Assembly: GCA_946188155.1 (NCBI GenBank)
Contig: CAMHUC010000004.1
Location: forward strand, 37,256-101,255
Reading direction: 5' to 3'
DNA length: 64,000 nucleotides
From: an uncultured bacterium
Lineage (GTDB): Bacteria > Bacteroidota > Bacteroidia > Bacteroidales > Bacteroidaceae
The notes beneath the pieces are model-generated. The model did no database searches and was not told where the DNA came from. It saw only the letters and a program-made list of their open reading frames with translations. Positions 16,537 to 23,888 of the stretch are shown one piece after another. Position 1 is the stretch's first letter. Each line of letters begins with the position of its first letter. The position numbers and the translations under genes are program-made.

Positions 16537-16695
16537 AACCGTTCATTCGTACATCCGTCTAAAAAAATCCGTTCATTCGTACACCCGTCTAAAAAAAACG
16601 TTCATCCGTACAACCGTCAAAAGAAATCGTTCATTCGTACACCCGTCTAAAATAAACTTTTATCAGTACATCCGTCAAACAGTACACCCGTCAAA
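16537..16695. repeat. Tandem repeat array, right flank of the GxxExxY gene
   Basis: About five units of 25-40 bp carry GTTCATTCGTACAYCCGTCT followed by an A-run. The motif is the reverse complement of the left array's AGACGAATGTACGAA. The last unit ends one base before the ATG of the Arc-like gene. Confidence 0.9.
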
Positions 16696-16696
16696 A

Positions 16697-16912
16697 ATGG
16701 CAGAAAAGAAGACTATCAAGAGTTTTATCCTCCGCGTCGACTCAGACACGATGGACGCTATAGAGGCCTGGGCTGCGGACGAGTTCCGTAGCACCAACGG
16801 TCAACTGCAGTGGATCATCACCGAGGCGCTGCGCAAGGCCAAGCGTCTGCCAAAGAAGAAAACGAGTTCAGCTCGGCAGCCATCGAACAACGAAAACAAT
16901 TCAGAATCATGA
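16697..16912 (+). CDS. Arc-like ribbon-helix-helix protein
   Basis: A 71-aa protein beginning 'MAEKKTIKSFILRVDSDTMD' and continuing 'AIEAWAADEFRSTNGQLQWI'. This is the beta-strand plus two-helix pattern of the Arc/MetJ ribbon-helix-helix DNA-binding fold, followed by a Lys/Arg-rich tail. It could regulate the cluster it heads. The ATG sits immediately after the repeat array, so the original upstream region was probably displaced. Its end overlaps the next ORF by 4 bp. Confidence 0.8.
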   Translation: MAEKKTIKSFILRVDSDTMDAIEAWAADEFRSTNGQLQWIITEALRKAKRLPKKKTSSARQPSNNENNSES

Positions 16913-17091
16913 ACAGAAAGAAAGCCCTCCTATTCATCGCGCTACTCGAAGCGATGTTCTTTGCCATCTTCACCATGCTCTTTATGCGTGGTGCCATCAA
17001 GCTGGCAACCTTCATCGCCGTCATCCTCACGTTCAGCGTCATTGTCAACGTCCTGTTGGTGGTGGCCATCCGTAAACTTCCAAATGACTGA
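16909..17091 (+). CDS. Small membrane protein (60 aa)
   Basis: Two hydrophobic helices ('LLFIALLEAMFFAIFTMLFM' and 'FIAVILTFSVIVNVLLVVAI') make up nearly all of this 60-aa protein. It overlaps the Arc-like gene by 4 bp and is followed after two bases by another membrane protein, so translational coupling is likely. No known family is recognised. Confidence 0.7.
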   Translation: MNRKKALLFIALLEAMFFAIFTMLFMRGAIKLATFIAVILTFSVIVNVLLVVAIRKLPND

Positions 17092-17093
17092 TT

Positions 17094-17528
17094 ATGAACA
17101 AGAATAATATCAACTTCCAGGTTCATCGCACGACGGAGGGTACCATCTGCGAGGCCGTCAGTGGGCTGCTGCTACTGCTGTCGCTCATCTTCAGCATTAT
17201 CATCATGTACCATTCCAAACAGGTTGGTGGCGGCATGCTCATACAGACGGGCATCATCGCCTTTTGCGTCGTGCTGATACTGGTGCTGGCCTATCATCCC
17301 AGCACGTTTAACATCCCCGATGACTCCAATGCCGAGATGTTCATCGCCACCGTGCGCTTCCTCCGCTATACGGCTGTGCTGGTATCAATGCTCTCGCTGA
17401 CCATCACCCTCAGCTCCTTCCTCGGCTTCCTTGGAGAAATCGTGCCTTCACTATTTGGCATCTGCTTCGTGCCCCTTATGTGCTGGTACTTCTTCGTGTA
17501 TTTCAAAGCAAAGCGGCGGCATGGTTAA
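17094..17528 (+). CDS. Membrane protein of unknown function (144 aa)
   Basis: About four hydrophobic helices: 'LLLLLSLIFSIIIMY', 'TGIIAFCVVLILVLAY', 'YTAVLVSMLSLTITLSSFLG' and a final one near the C-terminus. It overlaps the hydrolase start by 8 bp. Its place between the 60-aa membrane protein and the exported hydrolase suggests a shared role, but nothing in the sequence defines it. Confidence 0.7.
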   Translation: MNKNNINFQVHRTTEGTICEAVSGLLLLLSLIFSIIIMYHSKQVGGGMLIQTGIIAFCVVLILVLAYHPSTFNIPDDSNAEMFIATVRFLRYTAVLVSMLSLTITLSSFLGFLGEIVPSLFGICFVPLMCWYFFVYFKAKRRHG

Positions 17529-18747
17529 CATCAAAAGAATACTCATATCTGCCTTGGCTGCATTCGCCTTGCAAGTCTCGGCACAGAACATCAGCGGCAC
17601 ATGGAACGGTGAACTGAATGCCGGCATACAGAAAATCCCGTTGGTGCTGAACCTGACAGCCGACGGCATGTGTACGCTCGACAGTCCACAACAGGGAGCC
17701 AAGGGAATACCTGCCGACATCGTATTCCGCTCGGCCGACTCGCTGAATGTCAGCATCACAGCCCTGAAAGCCTCTTTTGCAGGCAGGCTGCAGGATGGTG
17801 AACTGAAGGGTGTATTCACGCAACACGGCTTTAAGCTGCCGCTCAACCTGAAGCCGGGCGAGAGGGCTGAGGCCAAGCGCCCACAGACGCCCAAGCCGCC
17901 CTATCCCTACCAGACGGAAGAGGTGACTTTCGTCAACGCGGAGGCAGGGGCCACCCTGGCAGGCACGCTCACCCTGCCGAAGGATGCCCGATGCGTGGTG
18001 CTGATGGTGACGGGCAGCGGACAGCAGAACCGCGACGAGGAACTCTTCGAGCATAAGCCGTTCGCCGTGATTGCCGACTTCCTGGCCCGTCAGGGTATTG
18101 CCACGCTGCGCTATGACGACCGTGCCACGGGAGCCTCTGTCGGAGGCGAGGTGAAGAGTGCCACCACGCCCGACTTCATGGGCGACGCCGCAGCAGGCCT
18201 CGATTTCCTACGCAGCAGGAATACATTCTACAAGGTGGGGATACTGGGTCACAGCGAGGGCGGAACCATTGCCTTTATGCTTGGCGCACAACAGAAGCCC
18301 GACTTCGTCATCTCGCTGGCAGGCCCCGGCGTGAAAGGCGACACGCTGCTGGCGGCTCAGGCCAACCGTATACTGGCCCTGCACGGAGTGCCGGAGAGTA
18401 TGACCGTCGAGAAGTATCGCCAGCAGCAGTCCGTTCAGTCTGTTCCGTGGCTCAAGTGGTTCATGGACTACGACCCCACGGACGACATCCGACGAACCAG
18501 CTGCCCCGTCATGGCCATTAACGGCGACCGCGACTGCCAGGTCATCTCCTCACAGAATCTCACGGCCATCCGCCAACAGCTTCCCCCGTCGGAAAAGAAC
18601 CTCATCAAGGAATACCCAGGTCTTAATCATCTCTTCCAGCACTGTCAGACAGGACTGCCCACGGAGTATGGTCTAATAGAAGAGACCATCTCGCAGGAAG
18701 TGCTGAAAGACATGGCCGACTGGCTGAAACAGATAGCAGTCCAATAA
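17521..18747 (+). CDS. Exported alpha/beta hydrolase
   Basis: A 408-aa serine hydrolase with a signal peptide ('ILISALAAFALQVSA'). The N-terminal about 120 residues form a beta-rich module ('NISGTWNGELNAGIQKIPLV'), and the alpha/beta hydrolase domain follows. The nucleophile elbow is 'GHSEGG' (Ser near residue 245), the probable acid is in 'INGDRD' (about 336) and the His in 'GLNHLF' (about 369). It likely acts on periplasmic or outer-membrane esters or peptides. ATG 17521 gives the signal peptide at the extreme N-terminus. Confidence 0.88.
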   Translation: MVNIKRILISALAAFALQVSAQNISGTWNGELNAGIQKIPLVLNLTADGMCTLDSPQQGAKGIPADIVFRSADSLNVSITALKASFAGRLQDGELKGVFTQHGFKLPLNLKPGERAEAKRPQTPKPPYPYQTEEVTFVNAEAGATLAGTLTLPKDARCVVLMVTGSGQQNRDEELFEHKPFAVIADFLARQGIATLRYDDRATGASVGGEVKSATTPDFMGDAAAGLDFLRSRNTFYKVGILGHSEGGTIAFMLGAQQKPDFVISLAGPGVKGDTLLAAQANRILALHGVPESMTVEKYRQQQSVQSVPWLKWFMDYDPTDDIRRTSCPVMAINGDRDCQVISSQNLTAIRQQLPPSEKNLIKEYPGLNHLFQHCQTGLPTEYGLIEETISQEVLKDMADWLKQIAVQ

Positions 18748-18778
18748 GGCCGTTCCATCAGCGTTAAACCATTCGTCG

Positions 18779-19846
18779 TCAGCTGTTCTTCTTGTAGCTC
18801 TGAACGGCCCAGGTAGCCATGAAGAGTCCGATGGCGAGGAGGGCCAGCACCTGATGGGCCACGTCGCGAAGGCCGCCGCCACGGATGAACACGGTGCGGA
18901 TGGCATCGATGAAGTAGTGCATCGGGTTGACGTAGGTGGTCAGGTAGGCCCAGTCGGGCATGGAGCGGGTGGGCGTGAAGAGTCCGCTGAGCAGCATGAT
19001 GCAGACGATGAAGAACCACATGACGAACATGGCCTGCTGCATGGTGTCGCTGTAGTTGGAGACGATGAGGCCGAAGGAGGAGAAGAACAGTGCCAGCAGC
19101 ATGGCGAGCAGGTAGACGAGCCAGAGCGGTCCGTCGGGAGCGAGGCCGTAGATGAGCCAGGCCAGCAGTAGGCATACGGTGACCACGAAGAGGGCGATGA
19201 GCCAGTAGGGTATGAGCTTCGACAGGATGAAGGCCCACTTCGATACGGGTGTGACGTTGATTTGCTCGATGGTGCCTGCCTCCTTCTCGCCCACGATGTT
19301 GAGCGTAGGCAGGAATCCCGTCATCAGCATCATCACGATGGCCAGCAGGGCGGGAATCATGTAGAGCTTGTAGTTCTGGTGAGGGTTGTAGAGGAGTGAA
19401 GAGTGAAGAGTGAAGAGTGAAGAATTTGCTGCCGCCGCAGTTGGGAGGGCGGCAGCGAATTCTTCATTTAAGATCTGCGAGAGATAGGCCGAGCCCATTG
19501 AGCCCTTGGTGCCGTTGACGGCGTTGGCGGCGATGAGATACTGGCCGTCGCGGATCTCCAGGATGATGTCGGCCCGGCCGTTCTCGATGTCCTTCATGGC
19601 CTCGGCGTAAGTGGCTTTTTGGCCGTTGAAGATGAAGTAGCTGCTGGCGGCTATCTTGCCGACCAGCCGCTGCGACTCGACGGTATGGTCGATGTCGACA
19701 ACGTCGACACGGATGTTCTTCACCTCCATATTCATGACCCACGGCATGACGCACATAATCATAATCGGGAATATGATGATGAGCCGTGGCAGAAAGGCAT
19801 TGCGGCGAATCTGCAGGAATTCCTTTTGAATCAAATATTTTATCAT
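18779..19846 (-). CDS. ABC-2 type transporter permease (YbhR/YbhS-like)
   Basis: A 355-aa ABC-2 permease with an N-terminal helix, a large extracytoplasmic domain (about residues 45-165) and five further membrane helices. The start 'MIKYLIQKEFLQIRRNAFLP' matches the family, so ATG 19846 is preferred over 19867. The native 'LYNP' motif before helix 2 is directly preceded by an inserted peptide, 'AAAANSSLFTLHSSL', encoded by heptamer repeats and a hairpin. It is the last gene of the tolC-hlyD-ATPase-permease-permease operon. Confidence 0.88.
   Translation of the reverse strand: MIKYLIQKEFLQIRRNAFLPRLIIIFPIMIMCVMPWVMNMEVKNIRVDVVDIDHTVESQRLVGKIAASSYFIFNGQKATYAEAMKDIENGRADIILEIRDGQYLIAANAVNGTKGSMGSAYLSQILNEEFAAALPTAAAANSSLFTLHSSLLYNPHQNYKLYMIPALLAIVMMLMTGFLPTLNIVGEKEAGTIEQINVTPVSKWAFILSKLIPYWLIALFVVTVCLLLAWLIYGLAPDGPLWLVYLLAMLLALFFSSFGLIVSNYSDTMQQAMFVMWFFIVCIMLLSGLFTPTRSMPDWAYLTTYVNPMHYFIDAIRTVFIRGGGLRDVAHQVLALLAIGLFMATWAVQSYKKNS
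19395..19465. repeat. Heptamer repeat plus 18-bp hairpin inside the distal permease gene
   Basis: GTGAAGA heptamers (19395-19423) run into an inverted repeat whose arms are 19419-19436 and 19448-19465 (17 of 18 pairs, containing GAATTTGCTGCCGCC). The whole unit is in frame and is read as an extra peptide in the extracytoplasmic domain. Confidence 0.9.
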
Positions 19847-19867
19847 TGCATTCTTTTCTTTCGTCAT

Positions 19868-19928
19868 TTCATTATAACGTTATATCGTAATGTCGTCATT
19901 TCGTTATAACGTTATAACGTCATAACGT
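19868..19928. repeat. ACGTTATA octamer tract in the permease-permease spacer
   Basis: The spacer between the two permease genes consists of imperfect TTATAACG words. It is similar in style to the rpsB-tsf spacer. Confidence 0.75.
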
Positions 19929-19940
19929 GATCAACTCGCC

Positions 19941-21080
19941 TCACTCCAGCCTCGTCCTGAACTTCTTCAGTGCGACGGTGAGCAGCAGGGCGGTCATGGC
20001 GGCGAGTACGGCGACCTCCTTCATCACCTCACTGATGCCCACGCCCATGATCATCAGCTTGCGCATGGCGTCGATATAGTAGCGGGGCGGCACCACGGCA
20101 GCTATCCACTGCAGCACCTGTGGCATCGACTCCACGGGGAACATCATGCCCGAGAGCATCACCACGGGCATGAGCAGCACCATCGCCGAGAGGAGCAGGG
20201 CCACGAGCTGCGTCTGGGCGACGTTGGAGATGAGCAGACCCAGCGAGAGGGCCAGTAAAATATATAAGGTGGAGATGGCGACAATCCAGAACAGCGAGCC
20301 GGCGAGGGGCACGCCGAGCACGTAGCGGGCCATCATCAGGATGACGATGAGGATGGCGAAGGCCAGCACCAGATAGGGCACGGCCTTGGCAATGATCACT
20401 ATCAGCGGCCGCACGGGCGATACGAGCAGCACCTCCATCGTGCCCCGCTCCTTCTCGCGGACAATTGAGATGGAGGTCATCATGGCGCAGATGAGCATCA
20501 GCAGCATGCCCATGATGGCCGGCACGAAGTTGTAGGCCGACTTCATCTGGGGGTTGTAGAGAAGTGAAGAGTGAAGAGTGAAGAGTGAAGAAGGTTTATT
20601 CACTCTTAACTCTTCACTTAAAATGGTCTGCTGCGCATAGGTAGTCCACTGCTGGGCCATGTTGGGGTCGGAGCCGTCGACGATTAGCTGCAGCCCGCTC
20701 TTACGGCTGGCGAAGTCGCTGGCGAACACCACGGCCATGTCGGCCTGCTGGCTGCGGATGAGCCGCTCGGCCTGGCGTGGGGTGCCTACGGTGGCGGTGA
20801 TGGTGAAGTACTCCGACTGCGCGAGTCGCTCCACGGCCTGCTGCGTCTGATGGTCCATCTGTGAGGTGACCACCACCGTCCGCACGTTCTTCACGTCGGT
20901 GGTGATGGCGAAGCCGAAGAGGAGCATCATCACCACCGGCATGCCGAAGAGAATGAGCATCGTGCGCTTGTCGCGCAGGATGTGCTTGGCTTCTTTGATG
21001 ACAAACGAGAGGAAAGGCCCACCCAAGCCCTCCCAAAGGGAGGGATGTTTGGTTACATTTTCTACAGCTTTATCACTCAT
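19941..21080 (-). CDS. ABC-2 type transporter permease (YbhS/YbhR-like)
   Basis: A 379-aa ABC-2 permease paralogous to its downstream neighbour. It has one N-terminal helix, an extracytoplasmic domain (about 60-185) and five C-terminal helices. Two stretches look foreign. 'KHPSLWEGLGGP' near residue 12 is encoded by a palindromic element also found between and within neighbouring genes. 'KPSSLFTLHSSLLYNP' is encoded by heptamer repeats, at the same site as in the other permease. It pairs with the double ATPase and the HlyD-like adaptor. Confidence 0.88.
   Translation of the reverse strand: MSDKAVENVTKHPSLWEGLGGPFLSFVIKEAKHILRDKRTMLILFGMPVVMMLLFGFAITTDVKNVRTVVVTSQMDHQTQQAVERLAQSEYFTITATVGTPRQAERLIRSQQADMAVVFASDFASRKSGLQLIVDGSDPNMAQQWTTYAQQTILSEELRVNKPSSLFTLHSSLLYNPQMKSAYNFVPAIMGMLLMLICAMMTSISIVREKERGTMEVLLVSPVRPLIVIIAKAVPYLVLAFAILIVILMMARYVLGVPLAGSLFWIVAISTLYILLALSLGLLISNVAQTQLVALLLSAMVLLMPVVMLSGMMFPVESMPQVLQWIAAVVPPRYYIDAMRKLMIMGVGISEVMKEVAVLAAMTALLLTVALKKFRTRLE
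20562..20619. repeat. Heptamer repeat/palindrome inside the proximal permease gene
   Basis: AAGTGAAGAGTGAAGAGTGA runs forward, and its inverted form (TTCACTCTTAACTCTTCACTT, 20599-20619, one base longer than the forward fragment quoted) closes a large imperfect palindrome. It is in frame and yields SSLFTLHSSLLYNP. Confidence 0.88.
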
Positions 21081-21149
21081 GTCTATCTTATTGTTCTTTA
21101 TTTGTTTATATCTATCTAAACATCCTTCCCTTGGGGGGCTTGGGTGAGC
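21016..21149. repeat. Inverted pair of CCCAAGCCC/GGGATGTTTG palindromes (REPIN-like)
   Basis: Copy A (21016-21052) lies within the permease N-terminal coding region. Copy B (21118-21149) lies in the spacer in the opposite orientation. Each copy has a CCCTCC...GGAGGG-type stem followed by GATGTTT on one side. A third copy is inside the ATPase gene. Confidence 0.85.
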
Positions 21150-21155
21150 TCTTCC

Positions 21156-22634
21156 TTATTCTTTCCTTTTGGCCTGCCGCGCCAGATAGGTAAATACGTG
21201 GTCCATGTCGGGCTGATGGAATCGCGCTTTCAGCTCGTCGGGCGTGCCGAGGGCGCTGATTTTGCCGTCAACCATGATGGAGATGCGGTCGCAGTATTCG
21301 GCCTCGTCCATATAGTGTGTGGTGACGAATACGGTGATGCCGCGCCGGGCAGCGTCGTAGATCAGTTCCCAGAACTGTCGGCGCGTGGCGGGATCGACAC
21401 CGCCCGTCGGCTCGTCGAGGAACACCACGCCCGGCTCATGGAATATCGAGACGGAGAACGCCAGTTTCTGTTTCCACCCCAACGGCAGACTCTTGACCAG
21501 CGTGTCCTTGTGCTCCGTGAACTGCAGACGCTCCAGCAGTTCGCCGGTCTTTCGGCGTATCTCGTCGTCCTTCATGCCATAGATGCCGGCGAAGAGCCGG
21601 ATGTTCTCGCTGACGGTCAGGTCCTCGTAGAGCGAGAATCGCTGCGACATGTAGCCGATGTGCTTCTTGATTTGTTCGTGCTCCGTTCGGATGTCGAATC
21701 CGCAGACGGTGCCCGTGCCGCTCGTCGGCTGGTTCAGGCCCGTCAGCATGTGCATGGCGGTGGTCTTGCCGGCGCCGTTGGCCCCGAGGAACCCGAAGAT
21801 CTCGCCTCGCCTGACGCTGAACGAGATGTCGTCTACGGCATGGAACGTGCCGAAGGCTTTCACCAGATGCGACACCTCGATGACAGCCTCCCCAAGCCCC
21901 TCCGAAGGAGGGGATGTTTGATTAGATAAAGGGGCGGCTTTCAATGGCGGCGGATTGAAGATGTCCCTGAACTCATCAAGGATAGCATCGGGCGTGCCGA
22001 TGCCTCTCACCCGTCCGTGGTCGAGGAAGGCCACGCGCTCGCAGCAGCGCACCTCGTCGAGGTAGGGCGTGGAGGCCACGATGGTGATGCCCCGCTCCTT
22101 CAGCGAGAGTAGCATCTCCCACAGCTCCTTACGGCTCACGGGGTCAACACCCGTGGTGGGCTCGTCGAGGAAGAGCACGCTGGGCGAGTGAACCAGTGCG
22201 CAGGAGAGTGCCAGCTTCTGCTTCATGCCGCCCGACAGTGCCCCGGCCTTGCGGTTCTTGAACCGTTCTATCTGCGAATAGATGGCCCGGATCGAGTCGT
22301 AGCCCGCCTCGACGGTGGTGCCGAACAGTGTGGCGAAGAACTTCAGATTCTCCTCGACGGTCAGGTCCTGATAGAGCGAGAACTTGCCCGGCATATAGCC
22401 CACCCGACAGCGCACCTGGCGCATCTGACTGACGACATCGAAGCCATCGACCGCAGCCGTGCCTGTCTCTGGCAGCAGCAGTGAGCAGAGTATGCGGAAC
22501 ATCGTGGTCTTGCCTGCGCCGTCGGGGCCGATGAGGCCGAACACCTCGCCCTTCGAGACGGAGAACGACACGTCGTCGAGGGCCTTCACCTGTCCGTACG
22601 ACTTTGAAACATGATTCACTTCTATGGCTTTCAT
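21156..22634 (-). CDS. ABC transporter, two fused ATP-binding domains (YbhF-like)
   Basis: A protein of about 492 aa with two ATPase domains in tandem. Domain 1 has Walker A 'GPDGAGKTT' (about residue 33), signature 'LSGGMKQKL' and Walker B 'VLFLDEP'. Domain 2 has Walker A 'GANGAGKTT' (about 288), a degenerate signature 'LPLGWKQKL' and Walker B 'VVFLDEP'. The linker carries 'TSPPSEGLGE', encoded by a palindromic repeat. ATG 22634 ('MKAIEVNHVSKSYG') is chosen. An upstream ATG lies in heptamer repeat DNA and adds unconserved residues. It energises the two permeases downstream. Confidence 0.93.
   Translation of the reverse strand: MKAIEVNHVSKSYGQVKALDDVSFSVSKGEVFGLIGPDGAGKTTMFRILCSLLLPETGTAAVDGFDVVSQMRQVRCRVGYMPGKFSLYQDLTVEENLKFFATLFGTTVEAGYDSIRAIYSQIERFKNRKAGALSGGMKQKLALSCALVHSPSVLFLDEPTTGVDPVSRKELWEMLLSLKERGITIVASTPYLDEVRCCERVAFLDHGRVRGIGTPDAILDEFRDIFNPPPLKAAPLSNQTSPPSEGLGEAVIEVSHLVKAFGTFHAVDDISFSVRRGEIFGFLGANGAGKTTAMHMLTGLNQPTSGTGTVCGFDIRTEHEQIKKHIGYMSQRFSLYEDLTVSENIRLFAGIYGMKDDEIRRKTGELLERLQFTEHKDTLVKSLPLGWKQKLAFSVSIFHEPGVVFLDEPTGGVDPATRRQFWELIYDAARRGITVFVTTHYMDEAEYCDRISIMVDGKISALGTPDELKARFHQPDMDHVFTYLARQAKRKE
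21887..21920. repeat. In-frame palindromic repeat within the double-ATPase gene
   Basis: Third copy of the CCCAAGCCCCTCC...GGAGGGGATGTTTG element, read in frame as TSPPSEGLGE in the linker between the two ATPase domains. Confidence 0.88.
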
Positions 22635-22637
22635 TGC

Positions 22638-22684
22638 GGTAGCAAATTCTTCACTCTTCACTCTTCATTCTTCACTCTTCACTT
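22638..22684. repeat. GTGAAGA heptamer repeat between hlyD-like and ATPase genes
   Basis: Six heptamers end in GAATTTGCTACCGC next to the ATPase start. The tail sequence is shared with the in-gene copies at 19.4 and 42.5 kb. Confidence 0.88.
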
Positions 22685-23615
22685 AAAACTTGGCTTCCCC
22701 GTACATACCTATCTTTATATATCCGTCGTTCCTGACGGCTATCTTCACGGCATACACCAGGTCGGCCCGCTCGTCGTCGGTCAGGATGGTCTTGGGCGTG
22801 AACTCCGAGCGCGATGAGATCCACGATACCGTGCCCTCATACTCCTTCTTCTGCTGGTCGCCGTAGTCGGCGAACACCTTCACCCGCTGGCCCAGCTTGA
22901 CGGTCTGCAGCTGGGCCGAGGTGACGTAGGCCCGCAGATACATGTCCTGCGTGTCGGCCACCTTGAACAGCGGCTTGCCCACAGCCACGAACTCGCCACG
23001 CTCCACGTATTTCTCCAAGACGGTGCCCCGGGTGGGCGCGGTGACGTGGCACTTGCGGAGCATATCCCGCAGCTGGCTCACCTGCACATCGGCAGCGGCG
23101 GTCTGCTTGTCGAGGGCGCGGGTGCTCGTGGTGAGCGAGGAGATCTGTGCGTCCAACTGCTTCTGCAGCACCTGCACCTGGCTCGACGCGTCGTCGAGCA
23201 TCTTCGAGGGAGCCGCACCGTCGGCCACCAGCTCGCGGTAGCGCTGCTCCTCCTGCCGCGCCTTGGCCAGCTGCTGGCGCGTGGCGGCTATCTGCCGCTC
23301 CATGTCGGGCTTCTGGCTCTGATACACCTCCTTCGTGGCCCCCAGCTGCTGTATCTTCAGCCACGTCTGGGTGGTGTCTATCAGGCCCACCTCCTGGTCC
23401 TGGCCGATGCTGTCGCCCTCGTTGACGCTGAACGTCAGCAGGGCTCCGCTCTGCTCTGCGAACACGGTGGTCTCCGTGGCCTCAAATGTGCCGGTGGCAT
23501 CATACGCTTTCTCACTCCCTCCGCAGGCGGCCAATAAAGGCAAAAGGGCAAAAAGGCAGAAGGGTAAGACACCTGCTCCCGTTTCCCGAACCATTGAAAT
23601 CATTACTTTTCTCAT
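22683..23615 (-). CDS. HlyD-family periplasmic adaptor (YbhG-like), lipoprotein
   Basis: A 310-aa membrane-fusion protein. It has a signal peptide with lipobox 'LLPLLAAC', a biotinyl-lipoyl-like half ('GALLTFSVNEGDSIGQDQEV'), a long coiled-coil hairpin (about residues 85-190, 'ARQEEQRYRELVADGAAPSK'), the second lipoyl half and a beta-barrel domain. It should bridge the ABC permeases and the TolC-like channel encoded on either side. The hydrophobic signal core is encoded by 7-8 bp repeats of CTTTTGCC type (about 23534-23566). Confidence 0.92.
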   Translation of the reverse strand: MRKVMISMVRETGAGVLPFCLFALLPLLAACGGSEKAYDATGTFEATETTVFAEQSGALLTFSVNEGDSIGQDQEVGLIDTTQTWLKIQQLGATKEVYQSQKPDMERQIAATRQQLAKARQEEQRYRELVADGAAPSKMLDDASSQVQVLQKQLDAQISSLTTSTRALDKQTAAADVQVSQLRDMLRKCHVTAPTRGTVLEKYVERGEFVAVGKPLFKVADTQDMYLRAYVTSAQLQTVKLGQRVKVFADYGDQQKKEYEGTVSWISSRSEFTPKTILTDDERADLVYAVKIAVRNDGYIKIGMYGEAKF

Positions 23616-23649
23616 CTCGATATCTTTTTATAGTTATTATATTCAAGTT

Positions 23650-23875
23650 TTCCACCTTATATTTTCAACACAGAGGTCGCAGAGGACACAGAGGTATTAG
23701 TGTCTTATTGAAGAGAAGGCAAGAGGAGCCTGACGGCTCTTCACAGAGACCTGTCACAGAAGCCTTCATGCGACAGCTCTCTGTGTAGGCCATCAAGCCG
23801 CTCTGTAAAACTCGTATTCTCATATATATTTCTTCTCTGTGCCCTCTGCGCCCTCTGTGGTGAAAAAGGGCAGGA
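23650..23875. repeat. CTCTGTG-type repeats in the hlyD-tolC spacer
   Basis: ACACAGAGG-like words near 23658-23698 and the opposite-strand CTCTGTGCCCTCTGCGCCCTC near 23842-23866 bracket a 270-bp spacer. The spacer has further TTCACAGAG/CTCTGTG words and no gene. Confidence 0.7.
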
Positions 23876-23888
23876 ACGTTCTGTTATC

